A DNA stretch of 64,000 nt, taken from assembly GCF_038002165.1 (NCBI RefSeq), contig NZ_JBBOBR010000002.1:434001-498000 (forward strand). The letters run 5' to 3'. Below are positions 43,446 through 53,565 of this stretch, one piece after another. Under the pieces are notes generated by a model. The model made no database searches and was not told the DNA's origin. It saw only the letters and a list, made by a program, of their open reading frames with translations. The position numbers were made by a program, and so were the translations under genes. Numbering within the stretch: the stretch's first letter is position 1; each line of letters starts with the position of its first letter. Origin of the DNA: Cytobacillus sp. FSL H8-0458. Lineage in GTDB: Bacteria; Bacillota; Bacilli; Bacillales; Cytobacillaceae.

Positions 43446-45035
43446 ATGAATACGAAGATGAAGAAGTCTTCAAAAGGGTGGGAGTTTTTCCAGGGGCTTG
43501 GAAAGACATTTATGCTTCCTGTTGCACTCTTAGCATTTATGGGTTTGCTTTTAGGTATCGGCAGTTCGTTTACCAGCCCTGCAACCATCGAAAATTTACC
43601 GTTTCTAGATCATAACGTGATTCAGATTATCTTACGTTTTATGTCAATGGTTGGCGGTTTTGCTTTTACCTATTTGCCGCTTTTATTTGCTGTAGCGATT
43701 CCACTTGGACTAGTCCGTTATGAAAAAGGGGTCGCTGCTTTTGCAGGTCTTATTGGTTATATCATGATGCATTTATCAATTAATTTTTATTTAACAGAAA
43801 CCGATCAGCTTGCGGCTGCCGATGTGATGAGACAAGAAGGACAAGGGATGGTCCTTGGTATTCAGAGCCTCGAGATGGGTGTTTTAGGCGGGATTATCGC
43901 GGGTATTCTTGTTTATTTGCTGCATCAGCGCTTCCATACGATTAAGCTGCCAAACGCCTTTGCTTTCTTTGGTGGCGTTAGATTCGTTCCCATCATTACT
44001 TCTATTGTCATGTCAGTCGCAGGTATCCTGATTCCAATGATTTGGCCATTGTTTACCATGATTATAAATGGAATAGGATCGATGATAAGCAATGCTGGTG
44101 CGTTTGGTCCGTTTCTATTTGGTGCCGGTGAACGATTGCTTCTTCCGTTTGGCTTACATCATATTTTAGTGGCCATGATTCGCTTTACAGAAGCCGGGGG
44201 AACTATGGTGGTAAACGGTGAGACTGTTTCAGGCGCGCTCAATATTTTCTATGCCCAGCTGCAAAGCGGGGAACCTATTAGTGCTTCAGCAACAGCCTTC
44301 CTATCACAAGGGAAAATGCCGACTTTTATGTTTGGTCTGCCAGCGGTTGCTTTAGCCATGTACCACACAGCAAAACCTGAGAACCGCAAAAAGATTAAGG
44401 GACTTCTAATCTCAGGAGTCATCGCTACTTTTGTAACAGGGATTACAGAGCCGATCGAGTTTCTATTCTTGTTCCTCGCACCAGCTTTATATGGAATCCA
44501 TGTGGTGTTAACTGGTCTTGGATTTATGGTGATGGCCCTTCTAAATGTGAAAATCGGAAATACCGATGGCGGGATTTTGGACTTCTTTATTTTTGGAATC
44601 CTGCAGGGAACTGAATCAAAATGGTATTTGGTTTTAGCAGTGGGGTTGATCTGGTTTGCGATTTATTATTCTGTTTTCCGGTATGCAATTATTAAATTTA
44701 ATCTAAAGACTCCGGGCAGGGAAGATCAAACGGAAACGGGAGAATCGGCTGCACCAGAAAGTAAGGATCGGAAAACAAGTAATCAGGCAAGAGAATTGTT
44801 AAATGCGTTAGGCGGAGCAGAAAATATAGTCTCGCTTGATAACTGTATTACTAGATTACGATTAGTGGTTGATGATATGAAAAAAATCAATGAACCGGCA
44901 TTGAAGAAAAATGGCGCCCTTGGCGTGATTAAACTGGATGCCCATAATGTTCAAGTGGTCATTGGCCCGCAAGTAAACCATGTTCGAGTTGAAATGGATA
45001 AGCTTATAGACATTAATGAAGTGAAGAGTGGATGA
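43446..45035 (+). CDS. malX: PTS transporter EIICB, maltose/glucose type (MalX-like)
   Basis: 529 residues: EIIC domain (1-425) with about ten membrane segments and 'GITEPIEFLFLFLAPALYG', then a Glu/Ser-rich linker and EIIB (about 450-529) with phosphorylated Cys in NCITRLRL. No EIIA domain or gene is present, so a general EIIA (Crr/glucose type) must donate phosphate. AAGGGGGT precedes the ATG at 43446. It is followed by a malY-like gene, as in the E. coli malX-malY pair. Confidence 0.85.
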   Translation: MNTKMKKSSKGWEFFQGLGKTFMLPVALLAFMGLLLGIGSSFTSPATIENLPFLDHNVIQIILRFMSMVGGFAFTYLPLLFAVAIPLGLVRYEKGVAAFAGLIGYIMMHLSINFYLTETDQLAAADVMRQEGQGMVLGIQSLEMGVLGGIIAGILVYLLHQRFHTIKLPNAFAFFGGVRFVPIITSIVMSVAGILIPMIWPLFTMIINGIGSMISNAGAFGPFLFGAGERLLLPFGLHHILVAMIRFTEAGGTMVVNGETVSGALNIFYAQLQSGEPISASATAFLSQGKMPTFMFGLPAVALAMYHTAKPENRKKIKGLLISGVIATFVTGITEPIEFLFLFLAPALYGIHVVLTGLGFMVMALLNVKIGNTDGGILDFFIFGILQGTESKWYLVLAVGLIWFAIYYSVFRYAIIKFNLKTPGREDQTETGESAAPESKDRKTSNQARELLNALGGAENIVSLDNCITRLRLVVDDMKKINEPALKKNGALGVIKLDAHNVQVVIGPQVNHVRVEMDKLIDINEVKSG

Positions 45036-45100
45036 GAATCTCTCATCCTTTTTTCATCTTACGCGGAGCTTTGGGAACAACTAGAGAAAAGAGGGATATA

Positions 45101-46285
45101 ATGAAACGTCATTTTGATCAAACTGTCAATCGAATCGGGACATATTGTACCCAATGGGATTATATGAAGGATCGATTTGGATCAGATGATTTACTGCCTT
45201 TCAGCATCTCAGATATGGACTTTCGCAGCCCTCCAGAAATGATTGAGGCGATCCACAAACGCACCGATCATGGGATATTTGGTTATACGAGATGGAACCA
45301 TGATGATTATAAATCTTCGATTACCGGTTGGTATAAAAGGAGGTTCGATATCGAAATATCAATAGATTGGGTAATCTATAGCCCGAGTGTCATTTATTCG
45401 ATTGCAAGACTGATCGAAATTTTATCATCTGAAAGCGATCACGTGATTATGCAGGTGCCTGCCTACGATGCTTTTTTTCATGTTATTAACGAATCGAAAC
45501 GCGAGCTAATTCCTAACCCGCTTTTGTATCAAAATGGAAGATATGAAATTGATTATGATGATTTGGAAAAAAAGCTGCTGCATCCAAAAGCAAAGGTCTT
45601 ATTGCTTTGCAATCCTCACAACCCGACGGGAAGGGTATGGACAGAGCAGGAGCTAAAAAGAATCGCCGAACTTTGTGCCAAGTACCAGGTAAAGATCATT
45701 TCGGATGATATTCATATGGATATTACATACCAGGACAGCCGGTTTATTCCTATTACCAGCGTGGCAGATGATCTGCAAAACATTTATATCTGTACGTCTG
45801 CCAGTAAAACCTTTAATACACCCGGATTGGGCGGGTCCTATCTATTGATTCCGAACGAAGAGACGAGAGAAAGCTTTATGAAGCTATTAAAATATAGGGA
45901 TGGCGTTTCGAGTGCCCCTATTTTTGGAGAAATTTCCGTTATCGAAGGGTATCGTCATGGTGATCAGTGGGTTGATGAGCTATGTTCCTATCTGTATAAT
46001 AATATGAAATTGATAAAGGAATTCATCGATCAAGAACTGCCATCCATTCAGTTTCATATCCCTGAATCTACGTATTTAGCATGGATGGACTGCACCGAAC
46101 TTGGGAAGACCAATCAAGAGCTCCAGCAGGCCCTCGTTGAAGTGGGGAAGGTCGGAATCATGTCTGGTGCAGTCTATGGTGAGGACAGAGGAATCTTTTT
46201 ACGAATGAATGCTGGCTGTCCGCAATCAAAAATTATAGAAGGTTTAGAGAGACTTAAACGCTCGGTTCTATCTCTTACACCGTAA
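45101..46285 (+). CDS. malY: MalY/PatB-type PLP-dependent C-S lyase (aminotransferase fold)
   Basis: 394 residues. Fold-type I PLP enzyme: CNPHNPTGRVW, ISDDIHMDITY, and the PLP Lys in CTSASKTFNTPG. Cystathionine beta-lyase-like members include MalY, which in E. coli also regulates the maltose system, and PatB. ATG 45101 has AAAGAGGG; the frame open to 45032 overlaps malX and is not needed. Position 65 bp after malX supports one operon. Confidence 0.85.
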   Translation: MKRHFDQTVNRIGTYCTQWDYMKDRFGSDDLLPFSISDMDFRSPPEMIEAIHKRTDHGIFGYTRWNHDDYKSSITGWYKRRFDIEISIDWVIYSPSVIYSIARLIEILSSESDHVIMQVPAYDAFFHVINESKRELIPNPLLYQNGRYEIDYDDLEKKLLHPKAKVLLLCNPHNPTGRVWTEQELKRIAELCAKYQVKIISDDIHMDITYQDSRFIPITSVADDLQNIYICTSASKTFNTPGLGGSYLLIPNEETRESFMKLLKYRDGVSSAPIFGEISVIEGYRHGDQWVDELCSYLYNNMKLIKEFIDQELPSIQFHIPESTYLAWMDCTELGKTNQELQQALVEVGKVGIMSGAVYGEDRGIFLRMNAGCPQSKIIEGLERLKRSVLSLTP

Positions 46286-46328
46286 CTGATTAGGACCCTT
46301 GATCCATGGGTTATGAAAAGGTGATTAT

Positions 46329-47123
46329 ATGCAATCTTTTATGAAACGGCTGATCCAGCACCGGAATCAATTAAGTCAGCTGGAAAAGCAGGTACTGGAT
46401 TATATCATCCGCTACCCGAAGAAGCTTGTTCATTTAAAACTCGAAGAAGCAGCAAAGGAAATGTATGTTTCGACTGCTACCATCAGCCGAACCTGTAAAA
46501 GACTTGGCTTTCAAGGCTTCCAGGATTTTAAACTCCAGCTGCATTTAAACATTAGGGATGATGCTCAAGGTGTAAGCCAGGGTATGTCAGAATCCTTATC
46601 TTTCCATGTTAAACGCTATGAAAAAGATATACAAGAAGTATTAAATAGAATCGATGAAGAGAAGCTTAATAAAGCCGCTTCGATGATGATGCAGGCAAGA
46701 CATGTAGAATGGTTCGGTATGGGCCATTCCTATTCTGTTTGCTGGGATGCGTCCAAAAAACTGCTGATGTTAGGCAAGAGCAGCATGGCTCGAATGGATT
46801 GGGATGATTTACGAAGTGCCGCACTAAACTTAAGAACGGATGACCTTGCTATTTTTGTCTCCTATAGCGGAGAAACCTTAAATATTTTAGAATATGCGCA
46901 TATCCTAAAAGAACGTGGAATCACGATTCTATCCATCGTCGGAACTCCATCAAATCGTTTAGTGGAACTATCGGATTTTGTTTTTTACACGCCCATTGAA
47001 CACTGCTACCTTGATAATATTGATATGTGCTCCCGGGCACCCTTTCAACTTTTCCTGGATTTATTGCTGGTAGAATATCGGAACTTGATTAGCAGCCAAA
47101 GAAGTTATTATTCGAGCGATTGA
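46329..47123 (+). CDS. RpiR/MurR family transcriptional regulator
   Basis: 264 residues: RpiR helix-turn-helix (EAAKEMYVSTATISRTCKRL) and a C-terminal SIS sugar-phosphate-binding domain (VEWFGMGHSYSVCWDASKK, AIFVSYSGETLNIL). AAAGGTGATTAT precedes the ATG. It is the third gene of the malX-malY operon and probably senses the phosphorylated sugar produced by the PTS. Confidence 0.85.
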   Translation: MQSFMKRLIQHRNQLSQLEKQVLDYIIRYPKKLVHLKLEEAAKEMYVSTATISRTCKRLGFQGFQDFKLQLHLNIRDDAQGVSQGMSESLSFHVKRYEKDIQEVLNRIDEEKLNKAASMMMQARHVEWFGMGHSYSVCWDASKKLLMLGKSSMARMDWDDLRSAALNLRTDDLAIFVSYSGETLNILEYAHILKERGITILSIVGTPSNRLVELSDFVFYTPIEHCYLDNIDMCSRAPFQLFLDLLLVEYRNLISSQRSYYSSD

Positions 47124-47136
47124 AAACAGTAAAGTC

Positions 47137-47159
47137 TTCCTGCACTCCATGTGCAGGAA
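47137..47159 (+). terminator. Terminator of the malX-malY-rpiR operon
   Basis: 9-bp perfect stem TTCCTGCAC/GTGCAGGAA with a 5-base loop, 13 bases after the stop codon. Outer bases (ACAGTAAA/TTTACTGT) extend the pairing. Confidence 0.7.
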
Positions 47160-47344
47160 GTTCATTTACTGTGTTTCACCCTTTTGAATTTACTCCTGTC
47201 CATGCAGTGAATCATCCATCTATAATATGTCCTCGAAAAGGATTCCCAATCTATATGTCCAACTAGTCCTCCACCTCCAAGTTTCTTCTTAAATCCATCA
47301 TATCAAAAAGAGCAGTAAAAAGGCGGAATCCTTCCTCAAAAGAA

Positions 47345-47372
47345 AACTGCACACCAGACTTGGTATGCAGTT
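47345..47372 (-). terminator. Terminator of the 5'-nucleotidase gene
   Basis: Minus strand 12-bp stem AACTGCATACCA/TGGTGTGCAGTT with one G-T pair, followed by TTCTTTT, 15 bases after the stop codon. Confidence 0.85.
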
Positions 47373-47386
47373 TATTCTGATCTTCA

Positions 47387-49369
47387 TTACTTGCGATAAC
47401 TAATCTTTTTAATATTCTCTGCCCCTCGAAGCTCCACTAAATCACTTTTTTCAACAATGACTTCTTTCACTTCTGCACCGCTAAAGTCCACGATGATTGG
47501 CTCTTTCTTTGGCGTTACACGGACACTCACATTCTTAAGGCCATCACCCTGCAATACAGCAGAGTTCTTCAGCCAGATGCCATTTTTAATCTCAGCTGTT
47601 TCTTCTACATTAATAAAAGAAACCTTGTTCACTACCAATTTCTTCTTTTTGTCATCCGTAAGATTATATTCCTTTTCAAAATCCAGCTCTGTTACTGGAG
47701 GCAGGCTGTCAACGTCTATAATACGCCCTTCCACTGCCGGTTTGATTGTGCCCAGGCTGGATAGGTGATCCGCAAAGTTTTCCCAATCGGAAAGTCCAAG
47801 ATCTGTTACTCTGCCCTCCTGGTAAGCTTTTGCAAAGACTGTATATCCATCTCCGCCTTTGGCTGTAAAAGCATTCGTAGCGATTGTGTAGGTTTGATTG
47901 TCCTGGATTTCAGTGTAGCTGCCCTGTTCATTTTGATATTCAATCGAAACAATCCGCTCACCGGCAGGTTTAGTGGAATCGAATTTTACTTTTGCACCGG
48001 ACACGTGCAGGAAGCCGCCATTTTCTGCAGGATATTGTCCTACGCTGACTTCAAAGGCCTCTTTTAATTCAGCTCCCGTTACCTCCATAGTGGCTAATGT
48101 ATTGCCAAATGGAAGAACAGTGATTACTTCGCCAACAGTGATAGGCCCTGCATCAATTCCTGCACGAATGCCGCCTCCATTTTGGAGCGCCATGATGACA
48201 TTGCTGTTATACTGCTTTGCTTTTGCCAGCATGCCGTCTGTAATCAGGTTCCCTAGGGCTGTTTCATTTTTCCGTACACTTGGCTCTGTGCTGTCTCCGC
48301 TTGTCCGCGGATTCTCAAGGGCAGACAGCGTTTCTGCTCCGATTTCCGTGTTTTTTAATTCTTCTATCTGTGAGGAGTATGTTTCAAGCAGCACTGCTGC
48401 CTCAGGGTCCTCTGCTTTATCTGCTACTTTAATAAGCTGGCCTGTATGCCAAGTTACTGTTCCTGCCTCGTCAAATTGTACATCCAGCGTTCCGAGATAA
48501 TTATTGTACTGGCCGGCTTGTACAATAACTGTAGGATCCTTTGCCGCTCCTGTTTCGTCAGCTGCCACAACTACTGGGGCATTTAATTGCGTATGGCTGT
48601 GTCCGCCAACAATCACATCAATTCCATCTACTTGAGCAGCCAGGTTTAAGTCATTATCCACATTCGGGTTATCATCATAGCCAATATGTGTGACAGCTAC
48701 TATTTTGTTAATTCCCATGCCCTCGAAAGCTTTTACTGCTTTTTCTGCTTCTTCAAGGTAATTTTCAAATGTAACATTACCCGGACTGGAAATGCTGGCT
48801 GTTTCAGCTGTAGTCAAGCCAAAGAATCCTACTTTTTCTCCGTTAACTTCTTTGATGATGCCATTATATATTTTTCCATCAGCAGGTTCGCTCGATATAA
48901 GATCACTGAACAATCCCTGCAGGTTTGCATCCTCAGAAAAGTTTACGTTTGAGCTGACGAATGAGAATTGTGCACCTTTTACAAAGTCAGCCAGGGCTTT
49001 GTGACCTTCTGCACTTGCACCCAAATCGAATTCATGATTTCCAAAGGTCATAATATCATAGCCCATGAGATTCATAAATTTAAGGTCAGCCTGCCCAAGG
49101 AATTTATTAAAATATAAAGTTCCTGAAAAAACATCTCCTGCATCAACAAGCAGGGCATCCGGCTTTGCTTCTCTTACTTCCTTTACAGCCGTCACTTTTT
49201 TTGCGGCGCTGTCCATATTTGCATGTGAGTCATTGGTATGCATTAATGAAAGGGTGAAATCTGAAGCTGAAGTCTCATTTGCTGAAACCAGACCTGCCGG
49301 AACGGCTGTTGAGATGGTTAATGCTGCTGATAAGGCTACTGTAGATAATACTTTAATAGGTAATTTCAT
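47387..49369 (-). CDS. Secreted 5'-nucleotidase / UshA-type metallophosphoesterase
   Basis: 660 residues with signal peptide (MKLPIKVLSTVALSAALTIS). Metallophosphoesterase domain: LMHTNDSHANMD, DAGDVFSGTLYF, GNHEFDLG, THIGYDD, and 'GGHSHTQL'. Then the 5'-nucleotidase C-terminal domain with NGGGIRAGI and 'ATNAFTAKGGDGYTVF'. The last 90 residues are a separate beta-rich module (GDGLKNVSVRV, VDFSGAEVKEVIVEKSD, ELRGAENIKKI) shared with the nuclease gene upstream. It should release phosphate and nucleosides from nucleotides outside the cell. Confidence 0.85.
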   Translation of the reverse strand: MKLPIKVLSTVALSAALTISTAVPAGLVSANETSASDFTLSLMHTNDSHANMDSAAKKVTAVKEVREAKPDALLVDAGDVFSGTLYFNKFLGQADLKFMNLMGYDIMTFGNHEFDLGASAEGHKALADFVKGAQFSFVSSNVNFSEDANLQGLFSDLISSEPADGKIYNGIIKEVNGEKVGFFGLTTAETASISSPGNVTFENYLEEAEKAVKAFEGMGINKIVAVTHIGYDDNPNVDNDLNLAAQVDGIDVIVGGHSHTQLNAPVVVAADETGAAKDPTVIVQAGQYNNYLGTLDVQFDEAGTVTWHTGQLIKVADKAEDPEAAVLLETYSSQIEELKNTEIGAETLSALENPRTSGDSTEPSVRKNETALGNLITDGMLAKAKQYNSNVIMALQNGGGIRAGIDAGPITVGEVITVLPFGNTLATMEVTGAELKEAFEVSVGQYPAENGGFLHVSGAKVKFDSTKPAGERIVSIEYQNEQGSYTEIQDNQTYTIATNAFTAKGGDGYTVFAKAYQEGRVTDLGLSDWENFADHLSSLGTIKPAVEGRIIDVDSLPPVTELDFEKEYNLTDDKKKKLVVNKVSFINVEETAEIKNGIWLKNSAVLQGDGLKNVSVRVTPKKEPIIVDFSGAEVKEVIVEKSDLVELRGAENIKKISYRK

Positions 49370-49403
49370 AAAAATGCTCCTTTCAATTTTTACTCAAAGG
49401 GAT

Positions 49404-49433
49404 TGAAAGCCAGAGTTCTGCACTCCGGCTTCA
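49404..49433 (-). terminator. Hairpin between the nuclease and nucleotidase genes
   Basis: Minus-strand stem TGAAGCCGGAG/CTCTGGCTTTCA with no U-run; it may cause partial termination or just protect the transcript. Confidence 0.4.
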
Positions 49434-49437
49434 ATTG

Positions 49438-52218
49438 TTATGCCGCTCCTTCTTCCTCATAAGGAGACTCTATTTCCATTCCATCCGAATCTTTGAAAAT
49501 GATATGTGACGCGTCCGCTTTTTTCCCAAGTGTCCATTTCTGCACATTTTCAGCGCCGCGGATTTCCACGACTTTGTCACTTTCGATCATGACTTCTTTA
49601 ATCTCTGAGCCTGTCAGGTCAACAACTGCCCCTTTGTTGGCGGAGCTGATGACCACTTTTGTATGTTTCAGGCCTTCGCCTTTAACTGCAGCTGATTTCT
49701 TCAGCCATAGACCTTGCGAGAGGCTGGAGGAGCCGTCCATTACAACTAATGCATTATGTGGCCCTGCCACGAATTTCTTCGCATGGTGGTTTACCAGATT
49801 GAAAACATGATCATATTTAGGCTCTTCCGGTTTTGCTGCCGGCTTTAAGCTTGTCTGAATCAGGACCGGGTCATGGTCACTTGCACGGCCGTGCTCTTCC
49901 ATGAAGCCTGAGTTGATATGAAGAATATCCACTTCTGTTTTCTTGGCCAGGTTGTTGGATACTAAAATGTGATCGAGCACCTGTGCATTTCCCTGGTACG
50001 TATAGGTGTATCGCTCTTCTGCCGGAACTTTTTCAATCATATTAGTCAGTTCTTCGCCCTTTAGTGCCTGTAAAGGATTGGAGAACTCAAAATCGTTAAA
50101 ATCGCCAAGCAGGACTACATTTGCATCAGGGTCTTCCGCTTTTACATTCTTTACAAAACCATTCACAACATTAGCTATTTTCATGCGCTGGATTTCACTG
50201 CTTAAGACAGGAGGCTGCACTTTTCCGAATAACGGAAGATCTCCGCCTTTCGAGTTAAAATGGTTAGCAACAACAATGACGCTTTCGCCCTGGAATTCGA
50301 ACTGTGCTGCCAATGCTTTGCGGCTATCTTCAAAGGCTTCATTTGTTGGATCAATACGCCCTGGGTTTAGCGTCAGTTTGCCGTTTTCAAAATCAACTGC
50401 TTCGGTTGCAGAGCCTTTTTCGCCTTCCGACAATGTTACCCGTTCTGCATTATATAGGAAGCCGACACGGATGTTACCTCCCGGCTGGCCGCCATCCTGC
50501 TTATTTTCTGGTGCGATGTCTGTGTAAGTGTAGGCCGGTCCGCCAAGCTCTTTTATTTTTTCAATCAGCAATGCTGCACTTTGGTCCGCTTCTGTTGTGC
50601 CGCTATCAGTTGGTCCGTCGTTATCCTGTACTTCTGTCAGGCCAATGATATCCGGCTGTTTCATTTTATCTGTGATTGCTTCTGCTAATCTCGTTACCTT
50701 TTCTGCATCTGTTTTTGTTGAGAAGTTTTCAACATTATAAGACGCGATGGTTAATAGATCTTCTTCAGGGACAAGGCTTGTTGCTTCTCTTGTCGCAGAG
50801 CCTTCCACGAATTCCGGCAATGTGTCTGCATCACTTAATACTTTATAGTTACTGAAGCCGTAGCTGACAACACCCTGGATGCTGCCTTTGAAGCTGTCGC
50901 CCATTTTGGCAACAAAATCTTCATTATTAATATCAAGGGTGATTCTCTCCGGGTTAAAATCGTTTTCTGAAATGCGCAGTCCACCTGCCGTTGTGTTCGT
51001 TTCCACATCTCCAGGAACAACTACAAGCTCGCCGTATTTTTGCGGGGCAACTACTTTAGCGTTGTCCACTTGAACCAGCATGCCTTCCAGGCTTTCGTAA
51101 AAATCGATTCCATCCTGTTCTGGATCAAAACTCCCAAGGTTATCATTGTCGATAATTTCAGTTGGAAGATTTTCTTTGTTAATGATCACCGGAGCAGGGA
51201 GTTCCTGACCGGAAGCAATGTTCTCGATTGATGCTGCATTGATTTCTGTTACAGGAAGATCTGTTTTCAGCTTGTCTGAATAGCCATCAAGCACCCACTC
51301 TTTTACCTGTCCTGAAACGGATACCACATCTCCAGCCATTACACCGTGACCCTTTTTATAAACGAGGATTCCTTCAGATGTGCTTTCATCAGCATCAGGC
51401 TGCTGATCCTGCATGTAGAAATTACTGCTGTCTACCACCTTGGTGACAATTCCTTCAACATCTAAAACCTGCTGGTTCGCATTTTGGGAATAGTGGCCTG
51501 CACCTTGAATATCATGAATGCGCAAATCTTCCAGCCCAATCATGTACTGAAATACAGATACTTTGCTGTCTGTTAAGGCGTCTTTGACAGCTATTGCTTT
51601 AATCGTTGTCTCTTCATTAATAACGATCGGATCAGAATATACTGTGCTTTCAGCAGTCGGTTCTGATCCATCAACTGTATAATAAATTACTGCGCCAGCA
51701 GTGGAGGTCGATAGTTCTACTGTTGTTCCAGCTTTAACATGGCCCGCCTCAGGGGAAGCTGTAACCGCTGAAACCTGTGGTGTACTAGTATCTTCTACAA
51801 ACGTGTAAGCTGTTGGGCTCTTTAATCCGGGAACAGAAAAGTATGCTTCAAGAGAGCCTGTAATCTGGACTTTTTTCCCGAGGTAATTCGGGTTATCCAC
51901 TAAATTCAGCTCTGTCCTGATAGAATTATTCGGCAATTGAACCGGCAGTATCTTACTGGGGTCTGTTTCACTTGGGGAATCGGCAATGGCCAAATTTGTA
52001 TTCACTGAAAATGGGCCAGTATGGGTATATTTTGGACCGCTTGCGGTGGTTCCCACAATATATCCTTCAACCGTTGCTGTTCCTTTATTATCTGCAATCG
52101 CTTCTGCCACAGACTTCACTTCTTCTGCACTCGCCGCGGCAAAGGGACTGAATAGACTAAGAATTAATGCAAAAATACTCATAAAGCTAATGAACTTTAT
52201 TCGCTGCTTTTCTATCAT
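49438..52218 (-). CDS. Secreted endonuclease/exonuclease/phosphatase-family nuclease (ExeM/NucH-like)
   Basis: 926 residues. Signal peptide (residues 1-31), an OB-fold YhcR/Nuc-type domain (AIADNKGTATVEGYIVGTT), a chitobiase C-terminal-like beta module (GAVIYYTVDGSEPTAEST), a second OB-like domain (VLDVEGIVTKVVDSSNFYMQD), then the EEP nuclease core: IASYNVENFS, GLTEVQDN, ANHFNSKGG, LLGDFNDFE and 'GRASDHDPVL'. The C-terminal module is the one also found in the nucleotidase. ATG 52218 has GGAGAGG upstream. Extracellular DNA or RNA breakdown is the expected role, and the adjacent nucleotidase finishes the job. Confidence 0.85.
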   Translation of the reverse strand: MIEKQRIKFISFMSIFALILSLFSPFAAASAEEVKSVAEAIADNKGTATVEGYIVGTTASGPKYTHTGPFSVNTNLAIADSPSETDPSKILPVQLPNNSIRTELNLVDNPNYLGKKVQITGSLEAYFSVPGLKSPTAYTFVEDTSTPQVSAVTASPEAGHVKAGTTVELSTSTAGAVIYYTVDGSEPTAESTVYSDPIVINEETTIKAIAVKDALTDSKVSVFQYMIGLEDLRIHDIQGAGHYSQNANQQVLDVEGIVTKVVDSSNFYMQDQQPDADESTSEGILVYKKGHGVMAGDVVSVSGQVKEWVLDGYSDKLKTDLPVTEINAASIENIASGQELPAPVIINKENLPTEIIDNDNLGSFDPEQDGIDFYESLEGMLVQVDNAKVVAPQKYGELVVVPGDVETNTTAGGLRISENDFNPERITLDINNEDFVAKMGDSFKGSIQGVVSYGFSNYKVLSDADTLPEFVEGSATREATSLVPEEDLLTIASYNVENFSTKTDAEKVTRLAEAITDKMKQPDIIGLTEVQDNDGPTDSGTTEADQSAALLIEKIKELGGPAYTYTDIAPENKQDGGQPGGNIRVGFLYNAERVTLSEGEKGSATEAVDFENGKLTLNPGRIDPTNEAFEDSRKALAAQFEFQGESVIVVANHFNSKGGDLPLFGKVQPPVLSSEIQRMKIANVVNGFVKNVKAEDPDANVVLLGDFNDFEFSNPLQALKGEELTNMIEKVPAEERYTYTYQGNAQVLDHILVSNNLAKKTEVDILHINSGFMEEHGRASDHDPVLIQTSLKPAAKPEEPKYDHVFNLVNHHAKKFVAGPHNALVVMDGSSSLSQGLWLKKSAAVKGEGLKHTKVVISSANKGAVVDLTGSEIKEVMIESDKVVEIRGAENVQKWTLGKKADASHIIFKDSDGMEIESPYEEEGAA

Positions 52219-52714
52219 GAGATCCTCTCCTATATCCATATTTTAAAGCGTTTACATGCACTACCATTCTAGTAAATCACTCTTCTTTTTGGCATACAAT
52301 CTGATATTTGTAAAAATTGAGTAAATGATTAAAAATAAGTAAATTAGCATAGATAACCAACAGGTATTAATGCCTTCAAACGAGGATTTTACTAATCTTT
52401 TAGAACTAGGTTTCTGTGTTCTTGATAAATTTTATATTTTGTTAATCATGGTAAAATATTACTAAAATATTCCATTATCATCTTAGACGCTTGCGAATTT
52501 TACACAGGCGGCACTCAGTATGGGGCCTTTTTAGTGAAATGGCCTCAGTTAGACTTTTAGTTTCTTGCATGAGTGGAATTATTCTATTTGCAGTTTTCAG
52601 GAGTCTATTTGCAGTTTTGGGAGATCTATTTGTGAGTTTAGGGATTCTATTTGCAACTATGATGTTTTATTTGCAATTTTATTCCTTTTATTTGCAGCGT
52701 TCACAATTGGGAAC
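52219..52714. other. Gap between the nuclease start and the LysM-3D gene
   Basis: No gene. The left half (52219-52480) is AT-rich and should contain the nuclease promoter, which I cannot fix. The right half holds the TATTTGCA array at 52580-52714. Confidence 0.6.
52580..52714. repeat. TATTTGCA-box array, third locus
   Basis: Six boxes of TATTTG(C/T) at 20-21 bp spacing, followed by GCGTTCACAATTGGGAAC, the same tail as in the 189-bp units at 1.2-2.0 kb. It abuts the terminator of the LysM-3D gene. Confidence 0.9.
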
Positions 52715-52743
52715 AAAAAAAGAACCTCCATCAGGGAGGTTCT
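52715..52743 (-). terminator. Terminator of the LysM-3D gene
   Basis: Minus strand 9-bp perfect stem AGAACCTCC/GGAGGTTCT followed by TTTTTT, 12 bases after the stop codon. Confidence 0.9.
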
Positions 52744-52755
52744 CTCAAGTTTCTG

Positions 52756-53322
52756 CTACTTATAAACTTTTATAGTAACCGTTTTGCTGCCCCATTGAAG
52801 AGCACGCTGTTTGTTCGGGATAAAGACGTCAATTTTATTTCCTTTTACTGCAGAGCCTTTGTCTGCTGCAATTGCTTCCCCGTATCCTGGAACATATACT
52901 TTTGTACCTAGTGGGATTACTTTAGGATCAACTGAAATAACCTTGGCATTCGGGTTCTTTTTCAGGTTGATTCCTGTATAAGTAATGCCGCTGCAGCCTT
53001 TGCAGCTGGCAGTGTAGGCAGTCGCTTTCACTTTAATTTCTTTATAGGCTTTCGTTGATGCAGCCTTTACAGCTGTCTTTTTAGGTGCTGCAGCTTTCGC
53101 TGAAGTTCCAGTAACTTTAAGCACTTGCTTTGGTTTAATTGTATCTGAAGTTAATTTATTCCATGATTTAATTTGCTGTACAGAAACATTATGTTTTTTA
53201 GAGATGGCCCAAAGCGTATCTCCCTTTTTTACTGTATACGTATTTCCTGCGGCTGAAGTGACATTGGAAAATCCAAACGATAGAAAAACAGCTGTGATTA
53301 GATAGATTACTAGTTTCTTCAT
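52756..53322 (-). CDS. LysM + 3D-domain cell-wall protein (YocH-like)
   Basis: 188 residues. Signal peptide (1-24), one LysM domain (YTVKKGDTLWAISKKHNV, peptidoglycan binding), an Ala/Lys-rich linker, then a 3D domain with ATAYTASCKG, 'VISVDPKVIPLGTKVYV', AIAADKG and NKIDVFI (the three conserved Asp). Such proteins are peptidoglycan hydrolases related to Rpf/YocH. ATG 53322 follows AAAGGAG. Monocistronic, with its own terminator. Confidence 0.9.
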   Translation of the reverse strand: MKKLVIYLITAVFLSFGFSNVTSAAGNTYTVKKGDTLWAISKKHNVSVQQIKSWNKLTSDTIKPKQVLKVTGTSAKAAAPKKTAVKAASTKAYKEIKVKATAYTASCKGCSGITYTGINLKKNPNAKVISVDPKVIPLGTKVYVPGYGEAIAADKGSAVKGNKIDVFIPNKQRALQWGSKTVTIKVYK

Positions 53323-53565
53323 GATATCTCCTTTATGTCCCTTGATAGGAACATATTAACACCATTAGATAACAGAAAGATTTCAGTAAAACTCTTTTTT
53401 TATTACAAATTAAGGCGATTTTAATATATTTGTAATAAAAATTACCAGATTTGCATTCGAAATTGATCATTTGCTTTGGTTATATTTTCTTTTGGAGTTA
53501 CAGGCGATGCAAGGAAACTAGTTAATTTAAGGCTTTAAGACAGATGTGTTTTGTTTTCTAACTAT

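Noticed and set aside
47973..48500. 175-codon plus-strand frame
   Set aside because: Antisense shadow of the 5'-nucleotidase gene.
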